Part shown: positions 1 to 12,870 of the stretch, one piece after another
Layout of the letters: every line of letters starts with the position of its first letter
Numbering within the stretch: position 1 is the stretch's first letter
Origin: Apostichopus japonicus
Taxonomy: Eukaryota > Echinodermata > Holothuroidea > Aspidochirotida > Stichopodidae
Reading direction: 5' to 3'
Assembly: GCF_037975245.1 (NCBI RefSeq)
Contig: NC_092583.1
Location: forward strand, 11,857,764-11,921,763
DNA: 64,000 nt
Notes under the pieces: model-generated
Database searches by the model: none
Told to the model about the DNA's origin: nothing
Seen by the model: the letters and a program-made list of their open reading frames with translations, nothing else
Position numbers and translations under genes: made by a program

Positions 1-2679
1 AGGATTATCATGGTCATAAGGTATAAAATAGATTTTTTTTTTAAATATCTGCGGACGCTGAGAGGATCAAACAGAGTGCCGCATAATACAAAAGAACGGA
101 CTACGATCTGCTGGAAAATTTATTATTACTTAATGTCTAAATTAAAACAAACATTTCTCTAGGCTTTGCGTGTTACGAATGACAGATATTTGTCCGTGTT
201 CGATCAACGTTACATGTATGCGTTTCACTCTTTCTAAAACTACATGAGTAGGTAACATTTCAGCACTGCGCTCCCTCTTACCCATTTCCCCTTCCTTCTA
301 AATCTACCATTCTGAAGTGGACCTAACACCTGTGTATTTTGGGACAATTTTTACAACGATTTTGGTATATTGTAGTGCATACATTGGTTGGAGACAGGTA
401 TGGGAAGGATAAAGAGTGAACTTTTTATTTTCATGTTGAGCTCCTTTTGCTCGGAAAAAAACAAATACAGGCATTTGGTCACCCTTATATGCTAGACAGG
501 CTTGTGAAGTACATTACTGCCAAGTATGTATAATTTACAGGTAGTATGCACCATTGACTGTGACCTAGTTACAGGTTCCTTGTTAAATTTAATGCAAACA
601 TTCACCTATCCTCTACCCCCAATGCCAACCCCAACCCCCTCTCCCTCTCCTCCCCCCTTCATCCTTCCCCAAATAATGAAATGGACACAGCAGTCCTTCC
701 TAAATCATGTCCACACAAAGGTACAGTTCCATCTTTCTTGCAAATCTTTTCATTTTGAACAAAAGTTTAACAGAATTAAACATGGCTTTGACAGTGAACC
801 CCACAGGCCCTCAGCTAATTAGAAACCAAATATTGATGTTTCCTATCTGGTGTCCAAAATGTTATTGACCCCTTTATATACAGTATGAATTACAAACAAC
901 AAAAAACCTTAAACCTGTCAAAAAACTTTGTAGATTAACTAAGAAACAAAACTTTTTTTTTTTGCTTCCGTTGAAAATCTGGTGTAAAACAACCAGAGAT
1001 CATCATGGAATACCACAGAGACTAGCAGTATAAAGTAACCTAAACACTTTCCGAAAAAGGTTCAGACTTAACACCTGTCACAACTCTCCCTTGAAAAGGT
1101 ATCAAGACACACGGTAACTATGGTAACAGCTATAAAAAAAAAAAAATTTGGACCACTTTGACCATCTGTCTCCTGTACCGTCCATATAAATAATAAATCT
1201 GAGAAACAAATCCCGCAAATTGTATTTTCCTCCTTTTTCAGTTCACTACAGAGAGATCGCTTTTTTTGCTTGTTTTATTAAAAACCGAATTATTACCTTA
1301 CTCCTGTCAAAACAAAAATATAAGTAAGTTTTCCGTTTGACGGGGAAGTTACTTACAGAGTTGTACTCATGTAATAACATCTTGACTTCAAGTTTAACAA
1401 TTATATCCAAATGAAGGTTGCCATCGATTCAATTTTATTTCAATCAATCGATCGATCGATCGTAACAATCAAACGTTACAAAAATGTTAAGGTTAGAACC
1501 TAACAGTGAGAACAGCAAGCTTGGTCAATGAATTAACATGAGTAAATTGCAAACTTTAAGGCCCACGACCCAGGACCTTCCATGAGGACCGGGCCATGGC
1601 CCACTAGATCTCCACCCCTCATAAAAGATGCTTTGAAACGAAGATCTGCATCGATATCTATATTTTTAATGACATAAAATCGTTCAATTTTCGATGTCTG
1701 ACGGGAAAAAAATGATGCCACCAAAAAATAAAAATATTTTTTATGACCCACCCACCCCTCAGACTTGACGCTGACAAAATGATTGAAAACAAGCTTGGAC
1801 TGTGTGCGTGATGCTAAAAACACTTATTGACTGTCAATGGCTGTAGATTTTACAGTCTGAAAAACTCCTGGGACCTACCAAACTTATTTTGTGACCCACT
1901 TTTGGGATCCGAGGCCCCATAGTTTGCATACCGTCACTCTCAATCATACCAAAAATTTTACCAACATCTGTATGTAGATCTGAGAAAGGTGGTTTCAGAT
2001 CAGCCTACCTTGGACAAGCTTCTCTAACCTGTCCTTTCAATTATCATTGTTCAAACGAGGAAACCAATGGACAGACAGTCACTGACCCTACAGTACCGTT
2101 AGAACTTTACAATTAAATTTATCAATTTACGGAAAGTTTGAACTTTGATACCCTGTGGGAGAACTTGTAGCTACATGTTCAAACAAAACAGTTTTAGAAA
2201 GACAGCATTTACCATATTCCAGTAATTGTAGAAGATACTATGCAGCGCTTAAAGAATCTAGTAGTTTAGTGGTCTGATGAGCACAGCCCCCCCCCCACCC
2301 CGTTTTTGTTTCATTTTTTTAAACAAATTGTGAACACTATTAGCAAGAATTTAAATTTCAATGGTTCCATTTCACTATAATTCTGCAAGTTGCTACCAAC
2401 CGGCCCAAAAAGAGAAAAACAATCTAAAAACTCGAACCAAGGTGCTTGAAAATATCGTATTACTGATTGATCGATGTGTGCAATACTCTGGACTTAAAAA
2501 TGTTGCATAATACAAGATTACTTCAGCAGAGAATAACACTTTTGTGAATTCTGTTTTATTTTTTAAAAAAAAATCCCACTCCTGGAATGTGACTTTCCAT
2601 ACATATAATTACCCTAACTGCTCCTCTCATCATTAACTAGAACCAGGTTCCAATTTGGTAAACAATTCCAATATTACAC
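1..2679. other. unassigned AT-rich sequence
   Basis: I see no supportable gene here. There are short simple-sequence patches: a C-rich stretch near 613-670, an ATCG run at about 1445-1463, and a poly-C run near 2286-2300. The short open frames have no recognisable domain. It could be 3' UTR or intron of a minus-strand gene, but nothing in the sequence decides this. Confidence 0.5.
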
Positions 2680-3085
2680 GATGTTTATCCCGCACAGGTT
2701 CTTCTTTTTAGTAGCGACCAGTTCAGTACTTGTAAACAGAATTAGGTATGGTCTAGACAGACGCCAGACATTCTTTCTTTAATTCAAGGTGATACATTTC
2801 TGGTCCTATTTACAACAAACAATCCTTGAGCCCTTTCCTTGCCTTGCTTCCAAATTCCAATCTTGTCCCTTTTTTTTCGAACATTACAGATGTGTATCCC
2901 ACACGGGTTCTACTTTACAATAGTGACCAGTTAAAAGTACGAACAGAATGAGGTATATGGTCTAGACAGACGCCAGACATTCTTTCTTTAATTCAAGGTG
3001 ATACATTTTCTGTCCTTATTTTCAACAACAAATCCTTGAGCCCTTTCCTTGCCTTGCTTCCAAATTCCAATCTTGTCTCTTTTTG
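2680..3085. repeat. tandem duplication, about 200-bp unit, two copies
   Basis: Two adjacent diverged copies (about 2680-2880 and 2881-3085) share the order of blocks: a 'tatccc(g/a)cac(a/g)gg' block, a 'gtctagacagacgccagac' block, and a block ending 'ccaaattccaatcttgtc'. Small indels separate the copies, so the duplication is not recent. I see no coding role. Confidence 0.8.
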
Positions 3086-3344
3086 AAGATCTGTGCATTG
3101 TTGAATATCCCTGGAAGAGAAAAATGAGGTTTGTTTTCATCATTTTCCTTCCTCCCCCTTTTCATCCTCTGTATTGCTTTAACAATCCTAGAGTGTGGGC
3201 TCTTTGTAAGGAATCCTATGTATAGAAAGTGTTAACAATGGGGATCTCCCATCAGCTGGTCCACTCTGACCTCACTTTCCAAACAATCTTCTGTTCAACA
3301 GTACTCACAATTTGTGAACAGTTTATCCAAAGTCTACATTTATT

Positions 3345-3460
3345 TAAGCTTCTCGGCCTTTTGGCTAAGATCATTTGTAGTATCTGTTCCCTTTCGAGGG
3401 AAATCGTGATACACACCCGACGATGATCACACAGTCACAGTCCCGATGCAAGGGGACTGG
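3345..3460 (+). ncRNA. U2 snRNA-like 5' domain with non-canonical 3' half
   Basis: From 3348 the sequence follows the 5' end of U2 spliceosomal RNA: the stem-loop I region, then the branch-site recognition block with GTAGTA intact at 3377-3382, then the start of stem IIa. After that it leaves U2. The stem IIa position is held by a different but well-formed hairpin: GTATC at about 3379-3383 pairs with GATAC at 3408-3412, and TTCCC pairs with GGGAA inside. A second perfect 7-bp hairpin follows, CAGTCCC 3438-3444 with GGGACTG 3453-3459. I find no Sm site (AUUUUUG type) and no recognisable U2 stem III/IV. It may be a U2-derived pseudogene, a SINE with a U2-like head, or a divergent small RNA. The U2 resemblance is seen directly; function is unknown. 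Confidence 0.6.
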
Positions 3461-3480
3461 AGTTAAGAGCGGATCGGTCG

Positions 3481-6400
3481 TTTGGTTGTTTGCTTTTTGT
3501 GCCTAGGTTCTTTCCTGAGTGAATTTTCTTAAAAAGTATTTATAAGCAGACTTCCACATCACAGAGGATACAATCTAAAGTACACTCTGAGGTCAAGTTT
3601 TTCCTCAGGTTTTTCAGAGTTTTGGATTCTAGGGTACATCAAAGTATTATTTAAGTATGATCATAGCTAATTAAAGACTGGAAAACCACTTCAGAAAGCA
3701 AATGATGAGGATAAACCATGTACATGTAAGAACCAGCAGATGAAAATGAGGTTGGGTACACTTTGATCAAAGGAAGACTGAATTAGAGAAAAAACATATT
3801 GTAAAATGAAAAAGTACTACTATGCAAGTATCATATCACACATATATTATGCTGAAGGGGCTGCAGCCCCTTGCAGCCAGACTGCACAGGACATAATCTG
3901 TTGCCCTCCACAGGTTTACACAATAGGCAGCTGTAGGTCAGACTAAGAGATAATCCCTATTGTTTGACACTGACTCATCCTAGCTGAGCTAGATCTTTCA
4001 GCTGTTGACAGCGTTTCCTTTTGACAAGCTGCCTCAACGAAATACTATGAAGTTTAATTTCTTACTCAATTTATAAAGTTTAACGTTTGCAAAACTTCAC
4101 CACATAGTTCATTTATGGAGACTCCACAAGACCATATATTGATATAAATATGGATCGTAAAATACAAGTGTGTTCAAAATTCAAATGCTGTGGCAGGTGG
4201 GACTATAAAATTAAAGCGATTGTGGTCCTAACAAAAACACTGACAATGCTTTGGTATTCATCACATTATTGGTTTTATTGAATAAATTAGAATAGTTGCC
4301 TCCTTAAATATCAACAATGAGTTTCAAATGTTGAACTAAGGTATTTAAAACCACAAAATTACAAGGATGAATGGCTGGCTATACAAGTCTTTACAACCTG
4401 TGTGAGAACACACGATCATATAGACATCAAGCATTTATTGAAAACTGAACATGTGCTTAAACACAGCACGTTTTTGACTTTCTTTTTTTGTTGTTAAATT
4501 GCTCTGAACCCTATCAGCATGATATTGCATTCTAGCACGATGTCAAAAGTGATATTTTCACATATCATCTCACACTGAATAGGGTGGCTGTAAACACGTC
4601 GCTAGCCTTCCATACATGCAGTCAATGGCCTTGCGTAAGTTTCGGCCAAAAAGCAACATCTAATATACACATACAAATATATCTCTAGGCAAATGACCTC
4701 ACTGGTACAAGGGAAGCCGGTTTCACATCAACCCACCTGCCCAAACCCCTGGTGAGACAAGATGTCTAGCGGGTCACTTCTAGGGACGTCTGACTGAGAA
4801 ATCAAGCCGTTCTGTAGCCGGCTCACCTCAATGGACGACGGTTATCTGCATTTTATGTCATCATCTGCCACGTTTTAAGTTTTGTTAAATACTTGACAGT
4901 TCCCGCAATTGAGACCAACTCAGTGCATTGGAAGGGACTTATAGTACAAATAAAAAAAGGGAAGGAAAAAGTGATATGATCTACTGAATTTACTGAAATA
5001 AAAAAATGTTTCACAAATCTGCAGAGACTCAAAACTGAGTCATTAGATGATGCACATATATCCGAAACAAACAAGGTGAAATTTATCATCATCGAATATA
5101 CAGTAGAAGAATATGCCAGCCTTGCAAAAGAAGCATGTTTTGGGTTTTCTATACCCTTTACAGTATCAGTGTTTAGCACACGTTCTCTCAAAATTCGACA
5201 CAAACGTGACTGAAAGTTCCGCGTCGACCTTCCCCCCTTCCTGCCCTCTTTGTGCGAGCCGCTGGTACGACAGAGGGGGGTAGGACACGCATGCAGGTTA
5301 GGTCGAGGTTCATTACAATTATTTCTCATAAAGCATATAAATACATCATGTATGTAAATGAAAATGTAGTCTGACTGTATCACATATATAATAAGATAGG
5401 GGACACATGTTATAGTATGTGTGCTCCATGACTTCTGGCTTAATTTCTATACCACGATAAGAGTTGTACCTCAAGACACCTGCCAGTAATTTCATATCTT
5501 GATATACTGTCTCTTTTTATATGTCAGAAAACCTTTATCAACTTTATTATAGTTATAGTCGTGACTAACTTTTAAGGCAGTAAGAACAGATATTGCAATA
5601 TGTATGTGCATGGGTACTTCCACACAAAACACACAAAAAACACACAAAAATGCACAAAGTATGGAATTTCGATTCACGGTGTATTGTAGCACATGGTGGT
5701 GCAAAAGTTGGAAAATTGCATTTGAATTGTGTTACCGAATTCAGCGGATGACATGTATTCAAACAAAAAGGTTAAACTTGTAAAGGAGAGCTAGAAAGCT
5801 CAATCCCATGGACAACTGTTTAGATAGCCTTGTTATAATGCCATTGTACTAACACAATAATACATTCATAGACTGAATTCAATGAGCCATTAGTATATAG
5901 TTCGGAAGAAGAACAGTTCACGCCGACAGACACCGTGAATGACCAGCGGGCGGCTCTGTTCCCAGTTCAATCAATGCAGACTAACACAGAAACGGTGCTT
6001 ATAAATGCTGCACCCTGTGTCTTGCCACCTATACAGTACTACTACTGAATAGTACAAAATGCCTGTAGCTAAAGGCAGGTCAAAGGTGAAACAGTGTGGC
6101 GATTTTAACCAATTTTATTAGTAACTGTCTTTTTAGAATTAATTAATTAAAATATGAGTAGTATGTATATATCTTCCACTCTACAGTATGTTGTGTACTA
6201 TTGTATGTTTGTATTTTGCCAGCTGCACTTGTCGATTGTCTTTACAGCGACTCAATATTGTCACTATGACGATGCTCGTATATTCTTCTACAAATTGGCT
6301 AGTTTTGAAAGGGGTTTCAGATTGGATATCAAACATTGCAAAAACACAGCTACCAGTGGCTTTCAGAACCTTCAAGTACCACAAAGTCCAAACACATAGA

Positions 6401-8854
6401 TCGAAGATTACTGAATGAGATGAGTGGGTTCAAAGAAGACAGCAAGCAAGCCACTTTCCACATTCTATTCAATGGCAGCCAGATTACCAGACTGCATATA
6501 TTACAATATTTACCATGTGGAAAACAAGATTTCATTACCAGGTATACCACCTGACAGACACCATCCCTTCCCAACCCCATCATGACCCATTCATCACACA
6601 CCCCTAGATCAACCTATTTAGCACTCAAGAAACCAGTACACTGTTTCAATCAAATGACAATACACAAGGTGGGTGAGAGGCGGGGGAAGAAGCATGCGCT
6701 GCTCTACGACTGTAGAGAGAGAGTTGATCCAGCACTGATCCAAGCAGATGTGACAAGAATTGGTACATGCTGTGCATTCTGGTTTACCGTATGCCTACTT
6801 TAAAAGCTAAGAATTTGATATTTGTTGACAAAAGTAGCTCAGCATTTATCCAACATCTGTTGTTACACTTATTCAACAAACTCACATTTTACTTTGCATT
6901 CAATATTACAACTGGTAGCTTATTTGCCAGCAAGTGTGAATGCAACATGGTCTTGCAGACACACAACAGGAGTACTAAAGGAACCGACAGACTTGTCAAT
7001 TCGCTCTGCCTTTAATCTCCTGTACAACTGAAACATGTCCAAGGGACATTTTGACCCCAAGTGACACATTAAGAAATGACTCATCATGACTGGGATTTAC
7101 CTTCAGGTAGGTCTCCGGCTATGAAAAGGGCCTCTGATAACCCTTCAAAAGGAAATCCCCCCACTTTGGAAACCTCTTTAAGAGTTTGTTTGCTCAGTTT
7201 AATAATACTATACCCTCTTTCTCTTTTCATGACTGGCAGCATTAGCAAGAGCTGTGGTTTAATATGTTTACATATTTCTACCAAGTCTCAATGAATCATA
7301 TCAAAAGTTTGAAGATAAGAGATTGGTTAAAATACTCCCCCCCTTAGGACAGTCATAATATTAATACCCTGGAAAGGGTGAGTATAGCATGGCAGGTCTT
7401 TGTTGTTTGGGGTATTGGGGTTTATCACAAAGAGAGTGGTTAGAGCCCAAGAAATATTAGTTTTGTTTTCTATGAGTAATGAGGGTAAGATAACCTGTAA
7501 TGTTAGATGTTATGACTTTCACTTATGAAAGGAATTATAAACAAACAATAGATAAGGAGGGTTAATAGAAATTCTGACTGATAAAGAACATTTGTGGAGG
7601 GTGGGCGGAGGATGGGGGTTAAGATTATAAAGAATGAAGTTGGTGAGTATAGCTAAGTACTGTACTTTGTGCATGTCATATCAAACCAAAGAGTACGTAC
7701 AAGTAAAATTGCCCTTAAAATGAGTGTGAGGAACACATGCAAAGGCTACTCAATACAGTTGGAGCCTCAGTATTTGACAACAGCATCGATACAGAAATTT
7801 GAATTTCCAAAATTCATGTCAAAAGTCAAAGGTACAAACTATAATGGTGTGTAGGCTGTAGGGATATCAGGGTTTTTTGGGGAATGTTTACTCTATTAGA
7901 GGGTTACTTTAAAATGATAATCTGGCAATATATAGATGCTACATTTTCGATTTGCCTCAATTACGAGAATAAATCCATGAGGGCCTGTAACAAGCGGGTG
8001 TGTATGGGGGGGGGGGGGGGGCAAACAGAATCATTACAATTAAGTCTACAAAAAGTCTACAAAATTTCAAACAGAAGCATCCTTTGAGAACTGAACTTGA
8101 CCAAAATTCTGAGAAGACTGCCAAGGATAGCATAGCAAATAAATATCCCCTTCCTCATTCATAAATGTCTGATTTAAAATGATATTCTCAAGAGAGGTCT
8201 TACTAATAAAGTGCTTGGTAAATTTATGAGGAGAGATTGTTTTACCTGATGGTCTTTGAAGAATGATCTGTTTTTGATTCTGTTTTATAATGTCACGGGT
8301 GGCTCTGGGCATCATATAGTATGTATGTACCAGCTGGAGGTTTACTGTGTCAGCAAGCAGTCTGAGAATAGATTCCCATAAGTTACTGCATCAGTCCCCT
8401 AAGCTATGAAGATAACTGTGTAACATCTTGGGTGGTATTGGGAGATGTACAACACTTCAGAGACCTACAGTACAGCTGAAGGGAATGTGTGCAACGACTC
8501 CAAAACTAAATATGCTAAAATGGCTGTATTGCGTTAAATGTTATTAGTGCACTCTGAGCACATATTTCTTGATGTTGCATATATATGCATAATATGCATT
8601 TATCATGTATCATATCCATAGCGGTGCATATTTTCATGACACTCAGAGAGAATCTTTGTGTTCTAAAACTTGGAGAAAAAAAATGACACACGATAAGCAA
8701 CTGCATTTATTACTCAACGCTTCATTTTGTAGTCCCTAATTTAATGGGACACAAAAATTGCTAAGTTCGCCAAATTGGCCTCAAAATTGCCGGTCCAGTT
8801 TCAAAAACCTTGCACCATTTCGACTGGGAAGAAAAGTGTCCAATTTGATCAAAA
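3481..8854. other. mostly unassigned, no confident gene
   Basis: This is AT-rich sequence with scattered short open frames and no domain I recognise. A perfect 14-bp palindrome (GGGGCTGCAGCCCC) lies near 3857-3870, and a poly-G run lies near 8007-8024. The minus strand of about 7085-7284 is open and ends in a donor-like GAAG|gtaaat. It could be an exon, but its upstream acceptor is weak and I do not recognise the peptide. Confidence 0.4.
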
Positions 8855-9118
8855 ATTTATGAAAAAGGTTCTGACATTATTGGAGCTGAAATTAACTGAA
8901 TAATGAGACACACCATAAAAAGCAGGGGGGAGGGGGAAGGTCACAAGCTTTAAAGATTAAAAATTCAAGCATGTTGCTAAAAATATGAAAAATGTTCTGA
9001 CAATATTGGAGCTGACAGTAACTGATATATTCATGATGTGACAAACCATAAATAGCAAGGGGGTGGGGGGGTGGGAGGAGGTCACAAGCTTTAAAGATAA
9101 AAACTTCAACCATGTTGC
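8855..9118. repeat. tandem duplication, about 130-bp unit, two copies
   Basis: Copy 1 (about 8855-8978) and copy 2 (about 8979-9118) share 'ggttctgaca', 'attggagctga', a G-rich stretch, 'ggtcacaagctttaaagat' and 'catgttgct'. The G-rich stretches differ in length (replication slippage). No coding content is seen. Confidence 0.8.
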
Positions 9119-9776
9119 TTTAAATATGATATCTTAAAAAATATAACTGAGTCTGACATATTTTCAATCTGCATCGATCACTCTTCGCGTCATATATCAA
9201 AATGGTAAGCCTCATTTTGCTCCTACAGTAAGGCCTTAGGACACAAATCACATCAAACTGGACCACCACATTCCTAATTTGGTAAAGAATGTTCTCTCAT
9301 CTAAGAAAAAAAAAAGTTAAAAGAAAAACCCTCAATTCCCTGGACAGCAGAGATGGTTTTCACAGACAAAGCTGTCATCAATTTTGAGGAAATGTTTCTG
9401 TTTTTGATATCTTGGTGAATACCGAATGATGACAACATCCATGTCTACGATTTCATCTTAGGGTTGTTTTTTTTTCCTCTTTTTTTTCTTTTTTTTTTTC
9501 ATTTAAATGCAGTTTCTTAGATGAAAGACACAGAATAATAAACCTCTTGTGTGTTTTGTAGATATGACCAGACATACATGCTTGTGGATAAGTGTGGTAA
9601 TAATTGGGTGTAAATTTCATGATTTGAGATGAATCACCAGCATTTACAAGCATTCATTCCTCAAAGTTCTGAGAATCAGAGGCAGCCATTTTAGAATTGA
9701 GGGTCTCAAGAATTTGCCAGGAAAGGGATTTACTCTATGTTAATTCCACATTACGTGACGTTAATAAGAAAGCATA
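9119..9776. other. unassigned, poly-T rich
   Basis: I see nothing beyond homopolymer runs, namely T-rich sequence near 9467-9500 and an A run near 9306. Confidence 0.5.
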
Positions 9777-9780
9777 TTAA

Positions 9781-10127
9781 AGGTCTGCTATATAGACCCA
9801 ACTATAGCACGCTATCATGGAAGTTTCTTGAGATTACGTAATCGATCTGGATTGGTTGTATAATGACCTCTATTTACTAATAAGTCTGCAACACCTGCCA
9901 CATATTTTTTTCTTGTATGAGGGTCTTTGTGTGAACGCTGTATGATTTATATACACTAAAGACATGAACATATTTCCAAACAGTGTTACGCAAAGAGCCT
10001 AATGGTGTTAAGAAGCTATGCAATTGTCAAGCCTTAGGTCGATTTATGACCCATGGCAGGTCGATTACGTAATCACAAAACTTTCCTAGCTATAGTGTGC
10101 TATAATTAGAGCCAATAAAGCAGATCT
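9781..10127. mobile_element. TTAA-flanked MITE (Kolobok- or piggyBac-type target), copy A
   Basis: This 347-bp non-coding element is flanked by TTAA on both sides (9777-9780 and 10128-10131). Its ends are inverted repeats starting AGGTCTGCT on the left and, reverse-complemented, AGATCTGCT on the right. Imperfect similarity continues for about 90 bp and includes the palindrome GATTACGTAATC near both ends. A second copy in the opposite orientation lies at 34826-35180 and also has TTAA at both ends, which confirms the boundaries. TTAA duplications are typical of Kolobok and piggyBac; the family is not certain because no transposase is present. Confidence 0.85.
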
Positions 10128-10289
10128 TTAAGGGGGTAGCGGAGGGAGGAGTAGGGATTTATATAGAGAGGGGACCATACTATCCACCATGTAATTTCTT
10201 TTCGTCTAGAGCCATGAAATGCCAGCGTGAGGCATTCACAAACAAAGACGAATGGGTAACAATAGAGGCAATACAGTATGCAGGTGAAT

Positions 10290-10662
10290 CCCCCTCCCCC
10301 CCGCCTCCCTCTCCTTGCCCTACTGTACCTCCACGCCTTACCCTACTGTACCTCCACCCCTTACCCTACCTCCACCCCTAACCCTCCCTCCTCCCATTAT
10401 CCTGCCTCCACCACTAACCCTCCCTCCTCCCATTATCCCACCACCACCCCTAACCCTACCTCTACCCCTTACCCTACCTCTACCCTTTATCCTACCTCCA
10501 CTCTTACACTACCTCCACCCATTCTTCTACCTCCACCCCTTATCCTACCTCCACCGCTAACCCTACCTCCTCCCCCTTACCCTACCTCCACTCCTTATCC
10601 TACACACCCACCCCTTATCCTACCGACCTACCTCCACCCCTAACCCTACCTCCACACCACTT
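10290..10662. repeat. C-rich minisatellite (CCTACCTCCACCCCTTAT-like, 18-19 bp unit)
   Basis: This is a degenerate pyrimidine-rich tandem array of units such as 'taccctacctccacccct'. Long proline/threonine open frames across it are a by-product of the repeat and not genes. Confidence 0.85.
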
Positions 10663-11780
10663 CCTTTCCCTTCTTCTTCAACTCACCAACATAAAATAGG
10701 AGCTGTCTGAGAGAAAAATGTCCAAATGTAAGAAAGTTCATAATTAGACTGTTTAATTAGATTTTTGTAATAACTTTGAAGGATACTGAGGCTAGGCCAC
10801 TTTTCAGGCCATGAAGCAGAAAATTAATGTTTCCTTATTCCGTCATTCACTCCCACAGATTAATGTCACACCTAGTTGTGCACTAAAGACTACGGGTGAG
10901 GAGTTCAAATAGTTGGTGACCTTGCATTATCAACCAATACTCCAATTCTCAACGGATCCAGCGAAAGCCATACTTGAGGAAATTGTTCCGTAGGATATCT
11001 TTTGGCCAAAAAGTCAAAATTGACCAGTTTAAGTCAGCCCCAGTGGTTTAACAAGAATGTCATAAATTCAGCCCCTACTGTTATGCAGAGTAGGCTTGGC
11101 TACTCTAAGTTCCCCCCTGCTAGCAAAATATTGCACTGCAGGTGTAAAATCCAGTGTAAATTATGCTTTTTTGAAAGTTCAACAGACTTTTGATAAGATT
11201 TTACTCATCTGCCATGATATTAAATTTGACAACCTACTGTAAATAATTTTTCCGGTACTGCATCGCAAATTGCTATGCAAACTTGGCTAACTGCTATACA
11301 AGTGTAAAGAGACATAGCAGTTTTTCGTACACAGGTACCATAATATTTTGTAAGGCGAATGAACCTTCAACACTGCTATACAAAATTCAAACCTGTAGGA
11401 TACGCTCAAGCCACCTGACAGCAATATCAACACCACTTAACACTAGGCCTACCTCCTATCCCTTCCCATCCTCTCCCCCTCCTCTCTCCCTCCTCCCCCC
11501 CCCATATCTTCTCTCAAAACTATGTCAGGGTCGTTGCAGATGCAATCATGCTGTTTAAATTACTTTGATATCTCTGGCATCTTATAAACAGATATATTGA
11601 AGCATGCAGATTTAATCCAAAATGTCAGAAAAGGGAGACTTACTTTATATTGTATCCATGGTTACCATATATCACTAAAATGCCACCCCACAAATTTATC
11701 AAGAATTATTTACATTTCCTTCCAACTTTAGATAAAGGCTATGACATGGAAAGATGACTCACTTTGACTCTTGCTCATTT
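10663..11780. other. unassigned
   Basis: I see no gene or element. A C-rich tract lies near 11460-11510. Confidence 0.5.
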
Positions 11781-12075
11781 TTGGTTTCTCAAAAGGGAAA
11801 ACTATGGTGTCACTCTTACCGATCGAAATTGTGAAATTATGAGGGGGGACCGCGGATTGCAAAAGTCGGCAATGCCTTTAACATAGATCTCAAAGTTGCT
11901 TATTACTATTATGGTTAGATTTGTCCAACACGGCATCATACAGAAATGCTGCACTCAAAGCCGAAGTGAATTAATCGAGTCACATATCCGTAGTCTATGC
12001 ATGCTAGAAGTTCTTCAATGCCGCCCTCACTCCCTTTTGGGATACATTTCAGACTGTAGTTTTGATATTCAGTTT
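11781..12075. repeat. dispersed repeat family R1, copy A
   Basis: This diverged copy of the sequence at 36438-36742 is in the same orientation. Shared blocks include 'actatgg(t/a)gtcactct', 'ttgcaaa(a)gtcggcaatg', 'ttactatta', 'gtgaattaatc' and 'catatccgtagtctatg' followed by 'tgtagttttgat'. No clear terminal repeats or target duplications are visible, so the type of element is unknown. Confidence 0.7.
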
Positions 12076-12489
12076 CATCATAATAAACCACAGCAATCTG
12101 AGAGATTCTGGAGCAAGTCCAGAAAATAATTTTGAAAGGGTTTTTCTCTTAAAAATTCTTTGAAAATTGATGGGATTTAAATACAAATGACCTTTTAAAC
12201 TGTCTACAAAATAATTAATCTTAACGAGATGAACAGTAAACCGAGGATGGATTGGAGAAACAGGTTCAACTCTCAAAGTTTGGTGGCAAATTTCACCAAT
12301 TTATCAGAGTAATACCCCAAAAAGCTTGCAATAAATATTTGCTCAAAATAAGGAATACTTTATTGCTGCTTCCACCAAGTTAGTAAATTGACTTTGCAAC
12401 AGAAGTACTTGTATTACTTTCCATGTCCTTAAATATTGTTTGTTAAGACACTTTGTACAGTATCGTTAGAGTTCAATTCAAATTTTTGA

Positions 12490-12870
12490 CTTAAATTTCA
12501 TCATAATTTGAAATCAAATTTACTAGATTACTAAAGCTTCTTATAAGATTATCGCATATAATCCAACATCAAAGCAAAAAAGAAGAAAACAACTCTTTTT
12601 CATTATTTGAAATAAATTTACCAGATTACTAAACCTATATCAACAGCTTTGTTATGAGATTATCACATATAATCCAACATCAAAGCCAAAAAAAAAAAAA
12701 AAAATTCCTGCTTAAATCGCCCAGACAGTGGCAGACACCAACAACTTTAACACTACAACTCAACTTTTGACTTTTTCATTATTTGAAATGAAATTCTGCT
12801 AATACGAAACCTATCAACAGCTTTGTTACGAGATTACCGAAGATAATCCCAAAGAAAAACTGATGTAAAA
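12490..12870. repeat. degenerate tandem repeat, three copies of about 110-170 bp
   Basis: Three copies begin near 12492, 12598 and 12770. They share 'tttgaaat(a/c)aaattta', 'gattactaaa(c/g)', 'aacagctttgtta(t/c)gagatta' and 'ataatcc(aacatcaaag)'. Copies 2 and 3 are separated by an unrelated insert. No coding potential is seen. Confidence 0.65.

Noticed and set aside
1445-1463. ATCG tandem run as a regulatory site
   Set aside because: A short simple repeat explains it.
3062-3112. Minus-strand acceptor (cctcatttttctcttccag) as the last exon of the TMEM163-like gene
   Set aside because: Phase fits, but the exon at 35370-35325 has a better acceptor, lies 0.9 kb from exon 7 and gives the family's Y-G-x-x-L-L pattern.
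4853-5383. 176-codon minus-strand frame
   Set aside because: Its composition is low-information, it has no domain or splice context, and nothing outside the frame supports it.
10278-10643. Proline/threonine-rich 121-codon frame
   Set aside because: It follows a C-rich minisatellite and has no other support.
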